Below, piece after piece: positions 37,101 through 46,392 of a DNA stretch of 64,000 bases (within the stretch, counting starts at the first letter, position 1; the number at the start of each line of letters is the position of its first letter). Below the pieces are notes generated by a model. It did not search any database. It was not told the origin of the DNA and saw only the letters and a program-made list of their open reading frames with translations. The DNA comes from Polynucleobacter sp. UK-FUSCHL-C3 (GTDB lineage Bacteria; Pseudomonadota; Gammaproteobacteria; Burkholderiales; Burkholderiaceae). The position numbers and the translations under genes were made by a program. The stretch covers positions 930,001-994,000 of the forward strand of contig NZ_CP099959.1 of the NCBI RefSeq assembly GCF_040409815.1, written 5' to 3'.

Positions 37101-38172
37101 GCTTGCCATAAGGACTTTTCTCCCAGGGGAGGTTCGTGCCAGGAATATGTAAGTTCGATACGGAAAATCCGGTGAGGCCTGCTTTGGGTTTACCGCCAAT
37201 CCCCGTTGCACCTTCATCTCGGATCTCACCACCCGATCCGGTCGCTGCCCCCTGAAACGGTGCAATCGCAGTGGGATGGTTATGGGTCTCCACCTTCATT
37301 AAGGTGTGTACTAATGCACGCTTAGTTTGATAGTGTCCCGCAGGGCCTACTGAGCTCCACACATCCGCATCACAGCCTTCCATGATGGCGGAGTTATCCG
37401 AGTAAGCGACGATGGTTCCCTTCGGTTGCAAGCGATCGGTATTACGGATCATGGCAAACAGTGAATGCTCTTGCTTCTTACCGTCGATGGTCCAACTGGC
37501 ATTAAAGATTTTATGGCGGCAGTGCTCGCTATTAGCTTGTGCAAACATGATGAGCTCAACGTCGCTTGGGTTGCGCTCTAGGCGCTTGAAGTTTTCTTCT
37601 AAATAGCCAATCTCATCAGCAGAGAGTGCCAAGCCTAAGGATTGATTAGCGTGCTCGAGCGCAGCTTTACCCTGCCCCATGACATCAATGCGTGTGAATG
37701 GTCGATTGGGTAATGATTGGTATAGAGCTTGTACATCGTTCTCGGCAGTAACGATGACTTCGGTCATCCGATCAAATAATGCTGTCTCCAAGATCTGCTC
37801 TTGTGAGGCGTTCAGATTTATGTTGGCGTTCCATTGGTAACGCACACCGCGCTCAATCCGTAAGACCTCTAAACCGCATTGACGAGCAATGTCGGTGGCC
37901 TTACTGGCCCAAGGGGAGACCGTCCCAAATCGAGGAATCACGATTGCGGATTGGTTTGCCTTGCTTCCTGCAAAGGGCTCACCGTAATGCAATAAAGCTT
38001 CTAGGATGGCGACTTGGCTGGCTGAGAGCTCTTGATCTGACCAGACAAAATGCAGGTACTGTGCAGTGATGCTACTAAGCTCAATTCCTTGAGTTGAAAG
38101 GTGGCTTAAGAGCCGTTGTTGACGGAAGACAGAAAGGGCATCGGCCCCGGGCAGACAACGGAAAAATGACAT
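34189..38172 (-). CDS. purL: Phosphoribosylformylglycinamidine synthase
   Basis: At 1327 residues this is the large single-chain form. It has an N-terminal PurS-like domain, the linker, two AIRS-like halves ([35 protein letters not shown]) and a C-terminal glutamine amidotransferase with nucleophile Cys in [13 protein letters not shown]. It makes FGAM from FGAR in purine synthesis. The upstream ybbA ends 39 bp before it. The downstream spermidine-synthase-like gene starts directly at its stop. Confidence 0.98.
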   Translation of the reverse strand: MSFFRCLPGADALSVFRQQRLLSHLSTQGIELSSITAQYLHFVWSDQELSASQVAILEALLHYGEPFAGSKANQSAIVIPRFGTVSPWASKATDIARQCGLEVLRIERGVRYQWNANINLNASQEQILETALFDRMTEVIVTAENDVQALYQSLPNRPFTRIDVMGQGKAALEHANQSLGLALSADEIGYLEENFKRLERNPSDVELIMFAQANSEHCRHKIFNASWTIDGKKQEHSLFAMIRNTDRLQPKGTIVAYSDNSAIMEGCDADVWSSVGPAGHYQTKRALVHTLMKVETHNHPTAIAPFQGAATGSGGEIRDEGATGIGGKPKAGLTGFSVSNLHIPGTNLPWEKSPYGKPERIATPLQIMIDGPIGGAAFNNEFGRPNLGGYFRVFEQTIGGQRRGYHKPIMIAGGIGAIESIHTHKHPIEDGDLLIQLGGPGMRIGMGGGTASSMSTGANTADLDFDSVQRGNPEIERRAQEVINQCRALGEHNPIVSIHDVGAGGLSNAFPELADSAKLGAQFELRAIPLEESGMSPAEIWCNESQERYVIAIHPKDLDRFAKMCERERCPYAVVGHTTQNRQLQLHDQQQTKNPDQQYPIDMPMEVLLGKPPKMHRDVHTTQEQLSPFNCNAIELKEAIELVLQQPTVASKSFLITIGDRTVGGLNSRDPFVGPWQVPVADCAVTTMDYSGYLGEAMSMGERTPVALFNAPAAAKMAVGEAITNILAADITSIEDIKLSANWMAACGQPGEDAKLYESVKAVGIELCPELGISIPVGKDSLSMATSWQDHNQAKQVVSPVSLIISAFAPVRDVRKTLTPQLQPQTDTELILIDLGRNQNRMAGSIVTQVFEQTDTHAPNVDHASDLKAFTNAIIALRERNAILAYHDRSDGGLLACIAEMAFASHCGISLNVDLLCIDPQTEPDYGDAKNWASQVSGRRHEQTIRALFSEELGAVIQIERSQRDAVFAVLRECGISAFSHVIGKPNQSDALEIWRDAKCVYTESRVHLQKLWQNTSYQIARLRDNPNCVDSEYQSVEDVSDPGMSPILRFDPNENPSAPFINKGTRPKMAILREQGVNSHLEMAYAMDLAGFASHDVHMSDLLSGQAKLEDYQGLVACGGFSYGDVLGAGEGWAKTILFNPQLSEQFASFFQRNDSFALGVCNGCQMMSNLASLIPGAKAWPKFTRNQSEQYEARLVMVEILQSPSMFFNGMSGSHLPIAVAHGEGYANFKHQGNAREIEHNQLAAMRFIDHQGNATERYPLNPNGSPQGLTSVTTADGRFTVMMPHPERVFRNVQMSWYPKEWNQTKDGASPWLRMFRNARVWVN

Positions 38173-38211
38173 TCCGTGATTATAAGAGTGCCGTGGGTTC
38201 TGCTTCCTGGA

Positions 38212-38901
38212 TTAGACCAAACGCCCACCCTGAAGGGTGAGCTGGCGGCTACAGCGTTTAGCCAGTTGTGGGTCGTGGGTCACCAAGATCAGGGTGGAGC
38301 CGTTCTCACGATTGAGTTGAAACAAGAGCTCAATCACACGTGCTCCACTTGCCTCGTCTAAGCTTCCGGTGGGCTCATCCGCAAACAAGATATTGGGCTC
38401 ACTCACAAAGGCGCGAGCCAGGGCAACACGTTGCTGCTCTCCACCCGATAGAGTTTTAGGGTAATGCGAGAGACGCTCACTAAGACCAACTTTAGCTAAG
38501 CAGGCTGCGGCGGCAATACGCGACTTTGCAAGTGGATCACCCCGAATCTCTAAAGGAAGCATCACGTTCTCCAGAGCATTGAGATGCGGCACAAGCTGGA
38601 AGGACTGAAACACGAAGCCGACGTATTGACCCCGTAATCGGGCACGGCCATCTTCATCAAGCTTGCTTAGATCCTCTTGCATCAGGTGCACAGTGCCACT
38701 ACTTGGGAGATCTAAGCCGGCCAGGATGCCTAAGAGTGTGCTTTTACCAGAACCGGACGCACCCACAATGGCGATGGACTCTCCTGCTGTGATCGAGAAA
38801 TCAATCTCCTGCAAGATTGCGAGGGGTCCATCACTGGTCTGGACTGTTTTACCCACATGACTAGCCTGCAAGACTGGGGTAGATTCATGCACAATACTCA
38901 A
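38212..38901 (-). CDS. ybbA: ABC transporter ATP-binding protein YbbA
   Basis: I take a TTG start at 38901 (AAAGG 7 nt upstream), giving 229 residues. The open frame reaches further upstream but only across the divergent tesA gene. It has Walker A GASGSGKST, VFQSFQLVPHLNALENV, signature [14 protein letters not shown] and Walker B ILFADEPTGSLDE, as in LolD relatives. YbbA typically works with the YbbP double permease; no ybbP is next to it here. The classical divergent ybbA/tesA pairing is kept. Confidence 0.85.
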   Translation of the reverse strand: MSIVHESTPVLQASHVGKTVQTSDGPLAILQEIDFSITAGESIAIVGASGSGKSTLLGILAGLDLPSSGTVHLMQEDLSKLDEDGRARLRGQYVGFVFQSFQLVPHLNALENVMLPLEIRGDPLAKSRIAAAACLAKVGLSERLSHYPKTLSGGEQQRVALARAFVSEPNILFADEPTGSLDEASGARVIELLFQLNRENGSTLILVTHDPQLAKRCSRQLTLQGGRLV

Positions 38902-38902
38902 T

Positions 38903-39565
38903 GTGAAACCTTTGTTTAAACAATTTGTCGTTGGATTGGCCTCCATCTTACTCGTGACCAGTTCACCTTTGCTGGCACAGAGCATTAAAGCCCCACAGTC
39001 TGGTCCACAACTCTTGGTATTGGGCGATAGTCTTTCTGCTGAATATGGTCTACCCCGTGGGGCTGGCTGGGTAACCTTGTTGGGTAATCAGTTACGCAAA
39101 GAAGGTAGCTCGTGGCAGATCACAAACGCTAGTATTAGTGGTGAAACCACAGCCGGTGGCTTAAGTCGTTTGCCGGATCTTTTAAAGCGGGTTAAACCTC
39201 GCCTAGTAATTATTGAGCTGGGGGCTAATGACGCCCTTCGCGGTCTATCCTTGACGGCAAGTCAGAAGAACCTCAAAGAGATGATTGTGATGAGCAAGAA
39301 AAGCGGCGCCGAGGTTCTCTTACTGGGTATGCAGATCCCTCCTAACTACGGACAGGAATACACCAAGCAATTTGTACGTTTATTTGTGAGTCTGGCTCAA
39401 TCCGAACAAGTAGCTCTTCTGCCCTTCTTCCTTGAAGGAGTAGCTACTAGACCAGAACTCTTTCAAGCCGATCGGATTCATCCAAATGAGCAAGCGCAGC
39501 CCATTATGTTTGGCAATGTATGGAAGGCGATGGAACCTTTTAGAGCCCTACTCCAATCTAATTAA
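38903..39565 (+). CDS. tesA: Periplasmic arylesterase / lysophospholipase TesA (GDSL family)
   Basis: This 220-residue protein starts with GTG and has a signal peptide (LFKQFVVGLASILLVTSSPLLAQ). The SGNH blocks are block I LVLGDSLSAEYGLP (nucleophile Ser), block II ASISGETTAGG, block III IELGANDALRG and block V DRIHPNEQA (Asp and His). It hydrolyses acyl esters in the periplasm. Its start codon is 1 bp from the proposed ybbA start on the other strand, so each promoter must sit inside the other gene, or one start lies further in. Confidence 0.93.
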   Translation: MKPLFKQFVVGLASILLVTSSPLLAQSIKAPQSGPQLLVLGDSLSAEYGLPRGAGWVTLLGNQLRKEGSSWQITNASISGETTAGGLSRLPDLLKRVKPRLVIIELGANDALRGLSLTASQKNLKEMIVMSKKSGAEVLLLGMQIPPNYGQEYTKQFVRLFVSLAQSEQVALLPFFLEGVATRPELFQADRIHPNEQAQPIMFGNVWKAMEPFRALLQSN

Positions 39566-39568
39566 TTA

Positions 39569-39841
39569 CTAGCGTTTTAAGTCTCGATAAAAATTTTCGT
39601 GACTGCCATAACCTATAAGTACCAAATGCTTTTCATCAAGGCTTAGAACATAGGCTAGCAGCATGGACTGTCGATTAAAGTTGTATTTATAAACACGAGT
39701 TCCTGCTAAATCACCCGTTTTCAAGAAACCAATCTTAGGTTGGGCAATGATTAAATGTAATGATGCGTCTAAAGCTTTTTTTTCGGACTTATCTAATTTT
39801 TTAATAACGCGTTGAAGTCTTGCAGATATCGAGACAATCAT
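39569..39841 (-). CDS. RelE/ParE-family toxin
   Basis: This small basic protein of 90 residues shows the RelE fold pattern: helix ARLQRVIKKLDKSEKKALDASL, then strands GTRVYKYNFNRQSMLLAYVLS and a LVLIGYGSHENFYRDLKR end. RelE relatives cut mRNA at the ribosome, while ParE relatives poison gyrase. Which one applies cannot be told. Its ATG overlaps the antitoxin stop by 4 bp (ATGA). It meets tesA tail-to-tail with 3 bp between stops. Confidence 0.85.
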   Translation of the reverse strand: MIVSISARLQRVIKKLDKSEKKALDASLHLIIAQPKIGFLKTGDLAGTRVYKYNFNRQSMLLAYVLSLDEKHLVLIGYGSHENFYRDLKR

Positions 39842-40056
39842 CCAAATGTATATTCCGAATATTTACCTGCTTTCACTTCTTCAATACCGATTAAGATATC
39901 CTGAATCATAGAAAAAGGAAGGTCAGGATTTTCTTCAACAATCTTTCCTATCCTTGCCCAATATTCGATTTGTTTGGGGACTGACCTATGCATAGCGTCA
40001 GCATAGGGTTTTGCATCTTTAATAAAAACAGAAGATAGCTTAATTGCTGTTGCCAT
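39838..40056 (-). CDS. ParD-like antitoxin
   Basis: This 72-residue protein begins with a ribbon-like strand (MATAIKLSSVFIKDAK), followed by helices (HRSVPKQIEYWARIGKIVEENPDLPFS) and a short C-terminal tail. It fits the ParD-like antitoxin family that precedes RelE/ParE toxins. It is the first gene of the pair, overlapping the toxin gene by 4 bp, the usual order. A strong promoter is directly upstream. Confidence 0.83.
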   Translation of the reverse strand: MATAIKLSSVFIKDAKPYADAMHRSVPKQIEYWARIGKIVEENPDLPFSMIQDILIGIEEVKAGKYSEYTFG

Positions 40057-40088
40057 GACTTACCCAAGTAATAATATCAATGGTTACT

Positions 40089-40117
40089 ATTATATATACA
40101 AAGGTTGCTTATTGCAA
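40089..40117 (-). promoter_or_regulatory. Sigma-70 promoter of the toxin-antitoxin pair
   Basis: On the minus strand TTGCAA (40112-40117) and a perfect TATAAT (40089-40094) are spaced by 17 bp. Transcription would begin near 40082, about 25 bp before the antitoxin ATG. Between them AGTAA and TTACT form a spaced inverted repeat, a candidate operator for autorepression by the antitoxin complex. Confidence 0.75.
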
Positions 40118-40135
40118 CTTTTTGAAAGCTATCGA

Positions 40136-41596
40136 CTAATTAGATATTCCGCTAGCTGGCTTGAGCGGATTGATCACCTTCACGTTTGCCAGAATACGCA
40201 TGTGATTAAGGAAGGCTGCAAACTCAGCTTGGGCTGCTAATGCTTCAATCTGTTGTGCTTGCGCTGCGCGTACTTTGGCATCGCTGGCAGGTGGTTGACG
40301 CACTTGGTCAACGCGATAGAGGGTGATGCCGCCATCGGAGTTCGTGGAGGAGACCACCGCTGGTAACTTAGCAGGATCAACTGCCATGATGGCATCGAGT
40401 TGTGGTGCCAAGAGATCAGTCGGCTTATTACGTGACACCCAGACTGCTTTAGCAAAGCCATTGGTGTCATTGGGGTTCTTTTGCAAAGCCTCAAAGCGTG
40501 TGCCCGCTGCTTCAGCCGCAATCTTTTGAGCAGCCTTGATGCTGAACTGCCGTTTTACTTCTGCGCTCACATCTTTAAAGGGTAAGACCTTCGCTGGATA
40601 GAAGTTATTTACCCGTGCAGATACAAAGATACCGGGCGCTATTTGTACTGCCTCGATATTACGTTTGTTCTTTAGAGCCTCTTCATTAAAAAGAGCTTGT
40701 ACTACTCTGCGATCGTTCATGGGGTGATCTTTGCCTAGGCTGGCTTGACCGCTGCGCCCCACTCCCTTTGCACTTTGAATACTAAGCTTTAACTTATCTG
40801 CTGCAGGTTTAAGACTATCGGCTTGATCGTAAGTGATGTTGGCAAACTGATCGGCCTTCTCATTAAAAGCCTTAGCATCCTCTTTAGGGTCTGCCTTTAG
40901 AACCAGAAACTCAACATCGATGCTCTCAGGAGCTTCAAATAATTTGGTATTGGCTTGGTAATACTCTTGTAACTGAGCATCGGTGGGCGATACCTTGCTT
41001 ACATAGTCGGATGCAGTAAAGCGTAATGCTTGTACTTGGCGCTCGGTCTCATACATGGTCGAGATAATGTCGCTCAGCTTTTTATTGGGTAACTCGGTAC
41101 GTGCTACTGAAGTAACCAACTGTTGCACCATGATGTCAAAACGTTGAGAGTTCTCAAACTGATCAACGCTCATACCAACGTTAGCAAGCAACTGTCGATA
41201 CTTTGTTGCATCAAATGTGCCGTCAGGTTTATAGAGCGCTTTAATCTCTGGAATTTGTGCCAAGGTCTGGCTGAGAAATGCATTGCTCACATTGAGCTTG
41301 AGATCATTCACTGCAAATGCTAAGAGACGTTGTTGGAGAAGCTCATCAAGGACCGCTTGCCGAAATGGCAGGCTTTGTGCAATTTGGCTGTTTCCCCCAA
41401 AGCGCTCTGCTTGACGCTTGGCATTGTTGTCTACCTCAAGGGAGGTAATTGCTTTGCCATTGACCTTAATGAGGTCAGTATCTTTGTCAAAGAAGTCGGA
41501 GTAGCTCGAGATCCCAAAAAACGCAAACGAGGGAACAATGAATAAAAGCAGAATGATCTGCAGTATTTTTTGGTGTTTGCGGACGGAATCGAGCAT
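40136..41596 (-). CDS. ppiD: PpiD-like membrane-anchored chaperone apparently lacking the parvulin domain
   Basis: This 486-residue protein has an N-terminal inner-membrane anchor (QKILQIILLLFIVPSFAFFGI) and a SurA-like chaperone domain (about 45-190). Next come a segment EYYQANTKLFEAPESIDVEFLVL and the C-terminal PpiD region (QFANITYDQADSLKPAADKL). In typical PpiD of about 620-650 residues a parvulin domain with a HILI motif and a GGDLG-type loop sits between these last two parts. Here they are joined directly. It probably helps periplasmic and outer-membrane protein folding as a chaperone only. It starts 13 bp after tRNA-Val. Confidence 0.9.
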   Translation of the reverse strand: MLDSVRKHQKILQIILLLFIVPSFAFFGISSYSDFFDKDTDLIKVNGKAITSLEVDNNAKRQAERFGGNSQIAQSLPFRQAVLDELLQQRLLAFAVNDLKLNVSNAFLSQTLAQIPEIKALYKPDGTFDATKYRQLLANVGMSVDQFENSQRFDIMVQQLVTSVARTELPNKKLSDIISTMYETERQVQALRFTASDYVSKVSPTDAQLQEYYQANTKLFEAPESIDVEFLVLKADPKEDAKAFNEKADQFANITYDQADSLKPAADKLKLSIQSAKGVGRSGQASLGKDHPMNDRRVVQALFNEEALKNKRNIEAVQIAPGIFVSARVNNFYPAKVLPFKDVSAEVKRQFSIKAAQKIAAEAAGTRFEALQKNPNDTNGFAKAVWVSRNKPTDLLAPQLDAIMAVDPAKLPAVVSSTNSDGGITLYRVDQVRQPPASDAKVRAAQAQQIEALAAQAEFAAFLNHMRILANVKVINPLKPASGISN

Positions 41597-41609
41597 GGAT
41601 TAAAAGGAA

Positions 41610-41685
41610 TGGTGGGTGCTAACGGGATCGAACCGCTGACATTCTGCGTGTAAGGCAGACGCTCTACCAGCTGAGCTAAGCACCC
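41610..41685 (-). tRNA. tRNA-Val(TAC)
   Basis: This 76-nt tRNA has acceptor GGGTGCT/AGCACCC, anticodon loop CTTACAC with TAC, and encoded CCA. It lies between lon and ppiD on the same strand, in the place where hupB stands in E. coli. Confidence 0.95.
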
Positions 41686-41712
41686 CAAAAAACGATCAGT
41701 CGAGATTGTAAC

Positions 41713-44145
41713 TTAATGTTTAATAACATCCCCGGTTGCGGTACTTGCGGTCTGTTTGGCTGCCTCGGCTGCCTTCTTGGCCAGCTCTTCTGGGCTAGGG
41801 TCTGGCAGGGCCTCGGGCTTGCGCTCTAGCGCTAACTCTAAGACCTTGTCGATCCAGCGAACAGGTACGATCTCGATCGCGTTCTTCACATTATCCGGAA
41901 TATCGATCAAATCCTTAACGTTTTCTTCAGGGATTAAGACCAATTTGATACCACCGCGATGAGCTGCAAGTAATTTCTCTTTGAGGCCACCAATTGGCAA
42001 TACTTCGCCACGCAAGGTGATCTCGCCGGTCATGGCAATATCTGCTCGAACTGGGATACCAGTAAAGACGGAGACCAGTGCGGTAGTAATTGCAATACCT
42101 GCAGAAGGTCCGTCTTTCGGTGTGGCGCCTTCTGGAAAGTGAATGTGGATATCTTTTTTCTCGAAGGCTTCATCGGTAATACCAAGACCTTTGGCACGCG
42201 AGCGCACCACTGTACGAGCAGCTTCGACAGATTCCTTCATCACATCACCAATCGATCCCGTGCGGGTGATGGTGCCTTTGCCTGGCATCAGAGCGGCTTC
42301 AATGGTAAGCAGATCACCGCCTACCTCGGTCCATGCAAGGCCAGTAACCTGACCCACCTGGTTCTCTTTGGTAGCCATTCCGAAGTCAAACATGCGCACA
42401 GAGAGGAACTTCTCGAGGTTATCAGCATCCACCTTCACCGGAGCGCTTTCTTTCTTCAATAAGAGCATCTTCACGGTCTTGCGGCAGATCTTACTAATCT
42501 CGCGCTCTAAGGCACGCACGCCCGCTTCACGGGTGTAGTAACGAATAATGTTCCGAATCGCACTCTCTTCAATACTGAGTTCATTAGTTTTAAGACCATT
42601 GTTTTTGATCTGCTTAGGAATGAGATAGTTAACAGCGATGCTGAGCTTCTCATCTTCGGTGTAACCAGCCAAACGGATTACTTCCATCCGATCGAGTAAT
42701 GGTCCCGGGATATTGAGTGAGTTTGCTGTTGCTACGAACATCACATCCGATAGATCAAAGTCTACTTCGACATAGTGATCTTGGAAGGTATGGTTTTGTT
42801 CAGGGTCTAAGACCTCAAGTAAGGCGCTAGCGGGATCGCCCCGGAAGTCCATACCCATCTTATCGACCTCGTCGAGCAGAAACAATGGATTACGTACGCC
42901 TACCTTCGTCAGACTCGTTAAGATCTTGCCTGGCATCGACCCAATATAGGTACGGCGATGACCACGGATCTCCGACTCATCGCGCACTCCACCTAAGGCC
43001 ATACGCACAAACTTACGGTTGGTGGCTCGTGCCACGGATTGTCCTAAGGAGGTTTTACCAACTCCAGGCGGCCCAACGAGACAAAGGATCGGCGCCTTCA
43101 CACGATCAACCCGTTGTTGCACAGCGAGATACTCCAAGATCCGCTCTTTAACCTTATCAAGCCCGTAGTGATCTTCGTTCAGAACTTTCTCAGCATTGGT
43201 CAGATCATTATTGATCTTGCTCTTCTTGCGCCATGGTAAGTTCACCAAGGTATCAATGAAGTTACGGATGACGGTGGCTTCTGCCGACATGGGCGACATC
43301 AGCTTGAGTTTTTTAAGTTCAGACTCTGCTTTCTTGAGAGCCTCTTTAGGCATGCGCGCAGCTTTTATGCGTTTCTCGAGCTCTTCAAGATCAGCGCCTT
43401 CTTCACCCTCACCTAATTCTTTCTGAATTGCCTTGACCTGTTCGTTCAGGTAATACTCGCGCTGACTCTTTTCCATCTGACGCTTCACGCGACCACGGAT
43501 ACGTTTTTCAACCTGGAGAATATCGATTTCACTTTCGAGATCGGTCAGAAGACTTTCTAAGCGAGAGATGACCCCGTTCATCTCTAAGAGGCGTTGCTTT
43601 TGCTCAAGCTTCACAGGCAAGTGAGCGCAGATCGTATCAGCAAGACGGCTAGGATCATCAATGCCTGCTAGTGAGGCTAGGATCTCTTGCGGGATCTTCT
43701 TGTTGAGTTTGACGTATTGATCAAACTGCGCCATGATCGCGCGGCGCAGTGCCTCGGTCTCATGGGCGTCAACCACTTCGATCTCTTTGGGAGTTGCTTC
43801 GCAACTAAAGTAGCCCAAGCTATCTTCAATTTGGCTTACTTCAGCGCGTTGTGATCCCTCGACCAATACTTTGACTGTGCCATCGGGGAGCTTCAGCATC
43901 TGCAAGATGCTAGCGATACAACCCACTTCGTAGAGATCTTCTACCGAGGGCTCATCTTTAGCAGCTGCTTTTTGTGCGACCAAGAGGACGCTCTTGCCGG
44001 TCTCCATAGCAGCCTCAAGAGCTTTAATGGATTTAGGGCGACCCACAAACAATGGGATCACCATATGAGGAAACACCACCACGTCCCTTAAGGGCAACAA
44101 AGGTAACTGGATGGGTTCAGAAGGAAGTAATAATTGTCCTGGCAT
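41713..44145 (-). CDS. lon: ATP-dependent protease Lon
   Basis: This 810-residue protein has an N-terminal substrate-binding domain ([22 protein letters not shown]), a long coiled-coil linker, and an AAA+ module with Walker [10 protein letters not shown] (about 357) and Walker [12 protein letters not shown]. The C-terminal protease domain has the catalytic Ser near 680 in [11 protein letters not shown] and a downstream Lys in [10 protein letters not shown]. It degrades misfolded and regulatory proteins. It follows clpX by 165 bp and has its own control region there. Confidence 0.98.
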   Translation of the reverse strand: MPGQLLLPSEPIQLPLLPLRDVVVFPHMVIPLFVGRPKSIKALEAAMETGKSVLLVAQKAAAKDEPSVEDLYEVGCIASILQMLKLPDGTVKVLVEGSQRAEVSQIEDSLGYFSCEATPKEIEVVDAHETEALRRAIMAQFDQYVKLNKKIPQEILASLAGIDDPSRLADTICAHLPVKLEQKQRLLEMNGVISRLESLLTDLESEIDILQVEKRIRGRVKRQMEKSQREYYLNEQVKAIQKELGEGEEGADLEELEKRIKAARMPKEALKKAESELKKLKLMSPMSAEATVIRNFIDTLVNLPWRKKSKINNDLTNAEKVLNEDHYGLDKVKERILEYLAVQQRVDRVKAPILCLVGPPGVGKTSLGQSVARATNRKFVRMALGGVRDESEIRGHRRTYIGSMPGKILTSLTKVGVRNPLFLLDEVDKMGMDFRGDPASALLEVLDPEQNHTFQDHYVEVDFDLSDVMFVATANSLNIPGPLLDRMEVIRLAGYTEDEKLSIAVNYLIPKQIKNNGLKTNELSIEESAIRNIIRYYTREAGVRALEREISKICRKTVKMLLLKKESAPVKVDADNLEKFLSVRMFDFGMATKENQVGQVTGLAWTEVGGDLLTIEAALMPGKGTITRTGSIGDVMKESVEAARTVVRSRAKGLGITDEAFEKKDIHIHFPEGATPKDGPSAGIAITTALVSVFTGIPVRADIAMTGEITLRGEVLPIGGLKEKLLAAHRGGIKLVLIPEENVKDLIDIPDNVKNAIEIVPVRWIDKVLELALERKPEALPDPSPEELAKKAAEAAKQTASTATGDVIKH

Positions 44146-44189
44146 TGCGCTGGTCTCCAGTTAGTTCTGTAATAAGCATACTACCTATA

Positions 44190-44206
44190 TGGGGTGGTCT
44201 ACCCCA
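44190..44206. promoter_or_regulatory. Inverted repeat in the lon upstream region
   Basis: TGGGGT-GGTCT-ACCCCA is a perfect 6-bp inverted repeat with a 5-bp centre, 45 bp upstream of the lon start codon. There is no T-run on the minus strand. It could be an operator or a leader hairpin of lon mRNA. Confidence 0.4.
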
Positions 44207-44225
44207 AACTCAATACCAATGGTAC

Positions 44226-44246
44226 TAAAAAGGTGAAAATCACCCA
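44226..44246 (-). terminator. Possible weak terminator between clpX and lon
   Basis: On the minus strand GGTGA-TTT-TCACC is followed directly by CTTTTTAG-type T-rich sequence. The stem has only 5 bp, so it may attenuate rather than stop transcription from clpX into lon. Confidence 0.45.
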
Positions 44247-44310
44247 AAAATGGGGGTAAATCTACAAAAAATGGATCAAAAATGGCTGTTTTATACAAAA
44301 CGAGAGTAGT

Positions 44311-45687
44311 TTAAGCCTTCTTGGAAAGACTTGGCTCTGACCCTGCCGAATCTGCAGAGCTTTGTTTATAGACCATTAAAGGCTTGGCGCCGGTCTCTAG
44401 GGTACTTTCGTCAATCACGACCTTCTGGACGTTTTTCATGGAAGGTAACTCGTACATCACGTCCATCAAAGCGCCTTCCAGAATCGAGCGTAGACCGCGG
44501 GCACCCGTTTTACGAGCAATCGCTTTCTTGGCAATCGCAGAGAGTGCCTCAGGACGAACTTCTAACTCCACTCCTTCCATGCCCAAGAGCGCTTGGTATT
44601 GCTTGACCAATGCATTTTTGGGTTCGGTCAGAATCGCAACCAAGGCGGTCTCATCAAGCTCAGCAAGGGTAGCTACAACGGGTAGGCGACCGATTAACTC
44701 TGGGATCAGACCAAACTTAATCAGATCTTCGGGCTCAACCTCGGCAATTAGTTGGCCAATACCACGGCCATCTTTGGCTGCTACCTCGGCACTAAAGCCA
44801 ATACCGGTCTTTTGGGTGCGCTGCTGAATAACTTTCTCGAGTCCGTCAAATGCCCCACCGCAGATGAACAAGATATTGGTGGTGTCCACTTGTAAGAAAT
44901 CTTGATTAGGGTGTTTGCGTCCCCCTTGCGGTGGCACCGAGGCCATCGTGCCCTCAACGAGTTTGAGTAATGCCTGTTGAACGCCCTCACCCGATACGTC
45001 ACGGGTAATCGATGGGTTATCTGATTTACGGGAGATCTTATCAATCTCATCGATGTAAACGATCCCGCGTTGGGCTTTCTCAATGTTGTAGTCGCAGTTT
45101 TGTAAAAGCTTCTGGATGATGTTCTCCACATCCTCGCCCACATACCCAGCCTCGGTTAAGGTGGTGGCATCGGCCATCACAAAGGGCACATCCAACATGC
45201 GCGCTAAGGTCTGAGCTAATAAGGTCTTGCCTGAACCCGTTGGGCCAATTAATAAGATATTGCTCTTGGCTAATTCAACGCCATCGACGAGTGGTTTGTT
45301 GTTACCCGCTTTTGCATTTGGACCCGATTTGGCAGTCTTACTGGCATCCTGTTTATCTTCCTCGACCTGTTTCACTTTAGGCGCCGGCAGATGCATGAGA
45401 CGTTTGTAATGGTTATAGACCGCCACTGCTAAGGTCTTCTTGGCAAGGTCTTGTCCGATCACATATTGATCGAGATTAAGACGAATATCTTGAGGGGATG
45501 GCAGTGCATCACGCTTACTTGCTAAGGGTTCTTTAGCAATCTCTTCCTGAATAATGTCGGTGCAAAGGTCAATGCACTCATCGCAGATAAAAACTGATGG
45601 TCCAGCAATGAGTTTTTTGACCTCGTGCTGACTTTTACCACAGAAGGAACAATAGAGTGTTTTATCGCTTGATAGGATTTCGCTCAT
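44311..45687 (-). CDS. clpX: ClpX, ATPase subunit of the ClpXP protease
   Basis: This 458-residue protein has the N-terminal zinc-binding domain with Cys13, Cys16, Cys35 and Cys38, Walker A GPTGSGKT and Walker [10 protein letters not shown]. Two regions are worth noting: a linker with [14 protein letters not shown] after KVKQVEEDK is longer than in E. coli ClpX (424 residues), and the C-terminus carries a tail ([18 protein letters not shown]). ClpX unfolds tagged proteins and feeds them to ClpP. It follows clpP by 20 bp. Confidence 0.98.
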   Translation of the reverse strand: MSEILSSDKTLYCSFCGKSQHEVKKLIAGPSVFICDECIDLCTDIIQEEIAKEPLASKRDALPSPQDIRLNLDQYVIGQDLAKKTLAVAVYNHYKRLMHLPAPKVKQVEEDKQDASKTAKSGPNAKAGNNKPLVDGVELAKSNILLIGPTGSGKTLLAQTLARMLDVPFVMADATTLTEAGYVGEDVENIIQKLLQNCDYNIEKAQRGIVYIDEIDKISRKSDNPSITRDVSGEGVQQALLKLVEGTMASVPPQGGRKHPNQDFLQVDTTNILFICGGAFDGLEKVIQQRTQKTGIGFSAEVAAKDGRGIGQLIAEVEPEDLIKFGLIPELIGRLPVVATLAELDETALVAILTEPKNALVKQYQALLGMEGVELEVRPEALSAIAKKAIARKTGARGLRSILEGALMDVMYELPSMKNVQKVVIDESTLETGAKPLMVYKQSSADSAGSEPSLSKKA

Positions 45688-45707
45688 TGTGTCCTTTCTT
45701 AGAGCGC

Positions 45708-46340
45708 TTAACTACCGCGCTTCTCAATCACCTTATCAACCAAGCCATAGTCTTTGGCTTGCTCGGCTGACATAAAGTTATCACGATCGGTATCTTTGGC
45801 GATGGTCTCAATGGTTTGGCCAGTTCGATCTGACAAAATTTTGTTGAGACGTTCGCGCAAGTACAAGATCTCCCGCGCTTGTATCTCGATATCCGATGCT
45901 TGACCACGAGCTCCGCCTAAGGGTTGATGAATCATGACTCGAGCATTGGGTAATGCATGACGCTTGCCCTTCTCACCCGCAGCGAGTAAGAACGCGCCCA
46001 TACTGGCGGCCATACCCATGCACAAGGTGCTGACATGGGGCTTTATAAATTGCATGGTGTCGTAGATCGCAAGCCCAGCAGATACTGAACCACCGGGAGA
46101 ATTAATGTAGAGCGAGATCTCTTTATCGGGGTTCTCACTTTCCAAGAAGAGCAATTGAGCGATCACTAAATTAGCTGTTTGGTCGTTGACCTCGCCCACC
46201 AAAAAGACCACACGCTCTTTTAATAAGCGGGAGTAAATATCGTAGGCACGCTCACCTCGTCCTGAGGTCTCGACCACCATGGGGACCAAACCCAGGGCTT
46301 GGGTATCTAGTGCGCTCATTGGCTCGTATATCGGACTCAT
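45708..46340 (-). CDS. clpP: ClpP, proteolytic subunit of the ClpXP protease
   Basis: This 210-residue protein includes a propeptide. The catalytic Ser is Ser113 ([11 protein letters not shown]) and the His is His138 (VMIHQPLGG), with Asp near the usual 185-189. A second ATG 21 bp downstream (MSALDTQ) is possible. It forms the barrel-shaped tetradecamer with ClpX. It is the second gene of tig-clpP-clpX. Confidence 0.98.
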   Translation of the reverse strand: MSPIYEPMSALDTQALGLVPMVVETSGRGERAYDIYSRLLKERVVFLVGEVNDQTANLVIAQLLFLESENPDKEISLYINSPGGSVSAGLAIYDTMQFIKPHVSTLCMGMAASMGAFLLAAGEKGKRHALPNARVMIHQPLGGARGQASDIEIQAREILYLRERLNKILSDRTGQTIETIAKDTDRDNFMSAEQAKDYGLVDKVIEKRGS

Positions 46341-46392
46341 GTGCTCTGCTAACTTTCTGATTGGTGCAACAATTATTAGTAATAGGTCTAGA

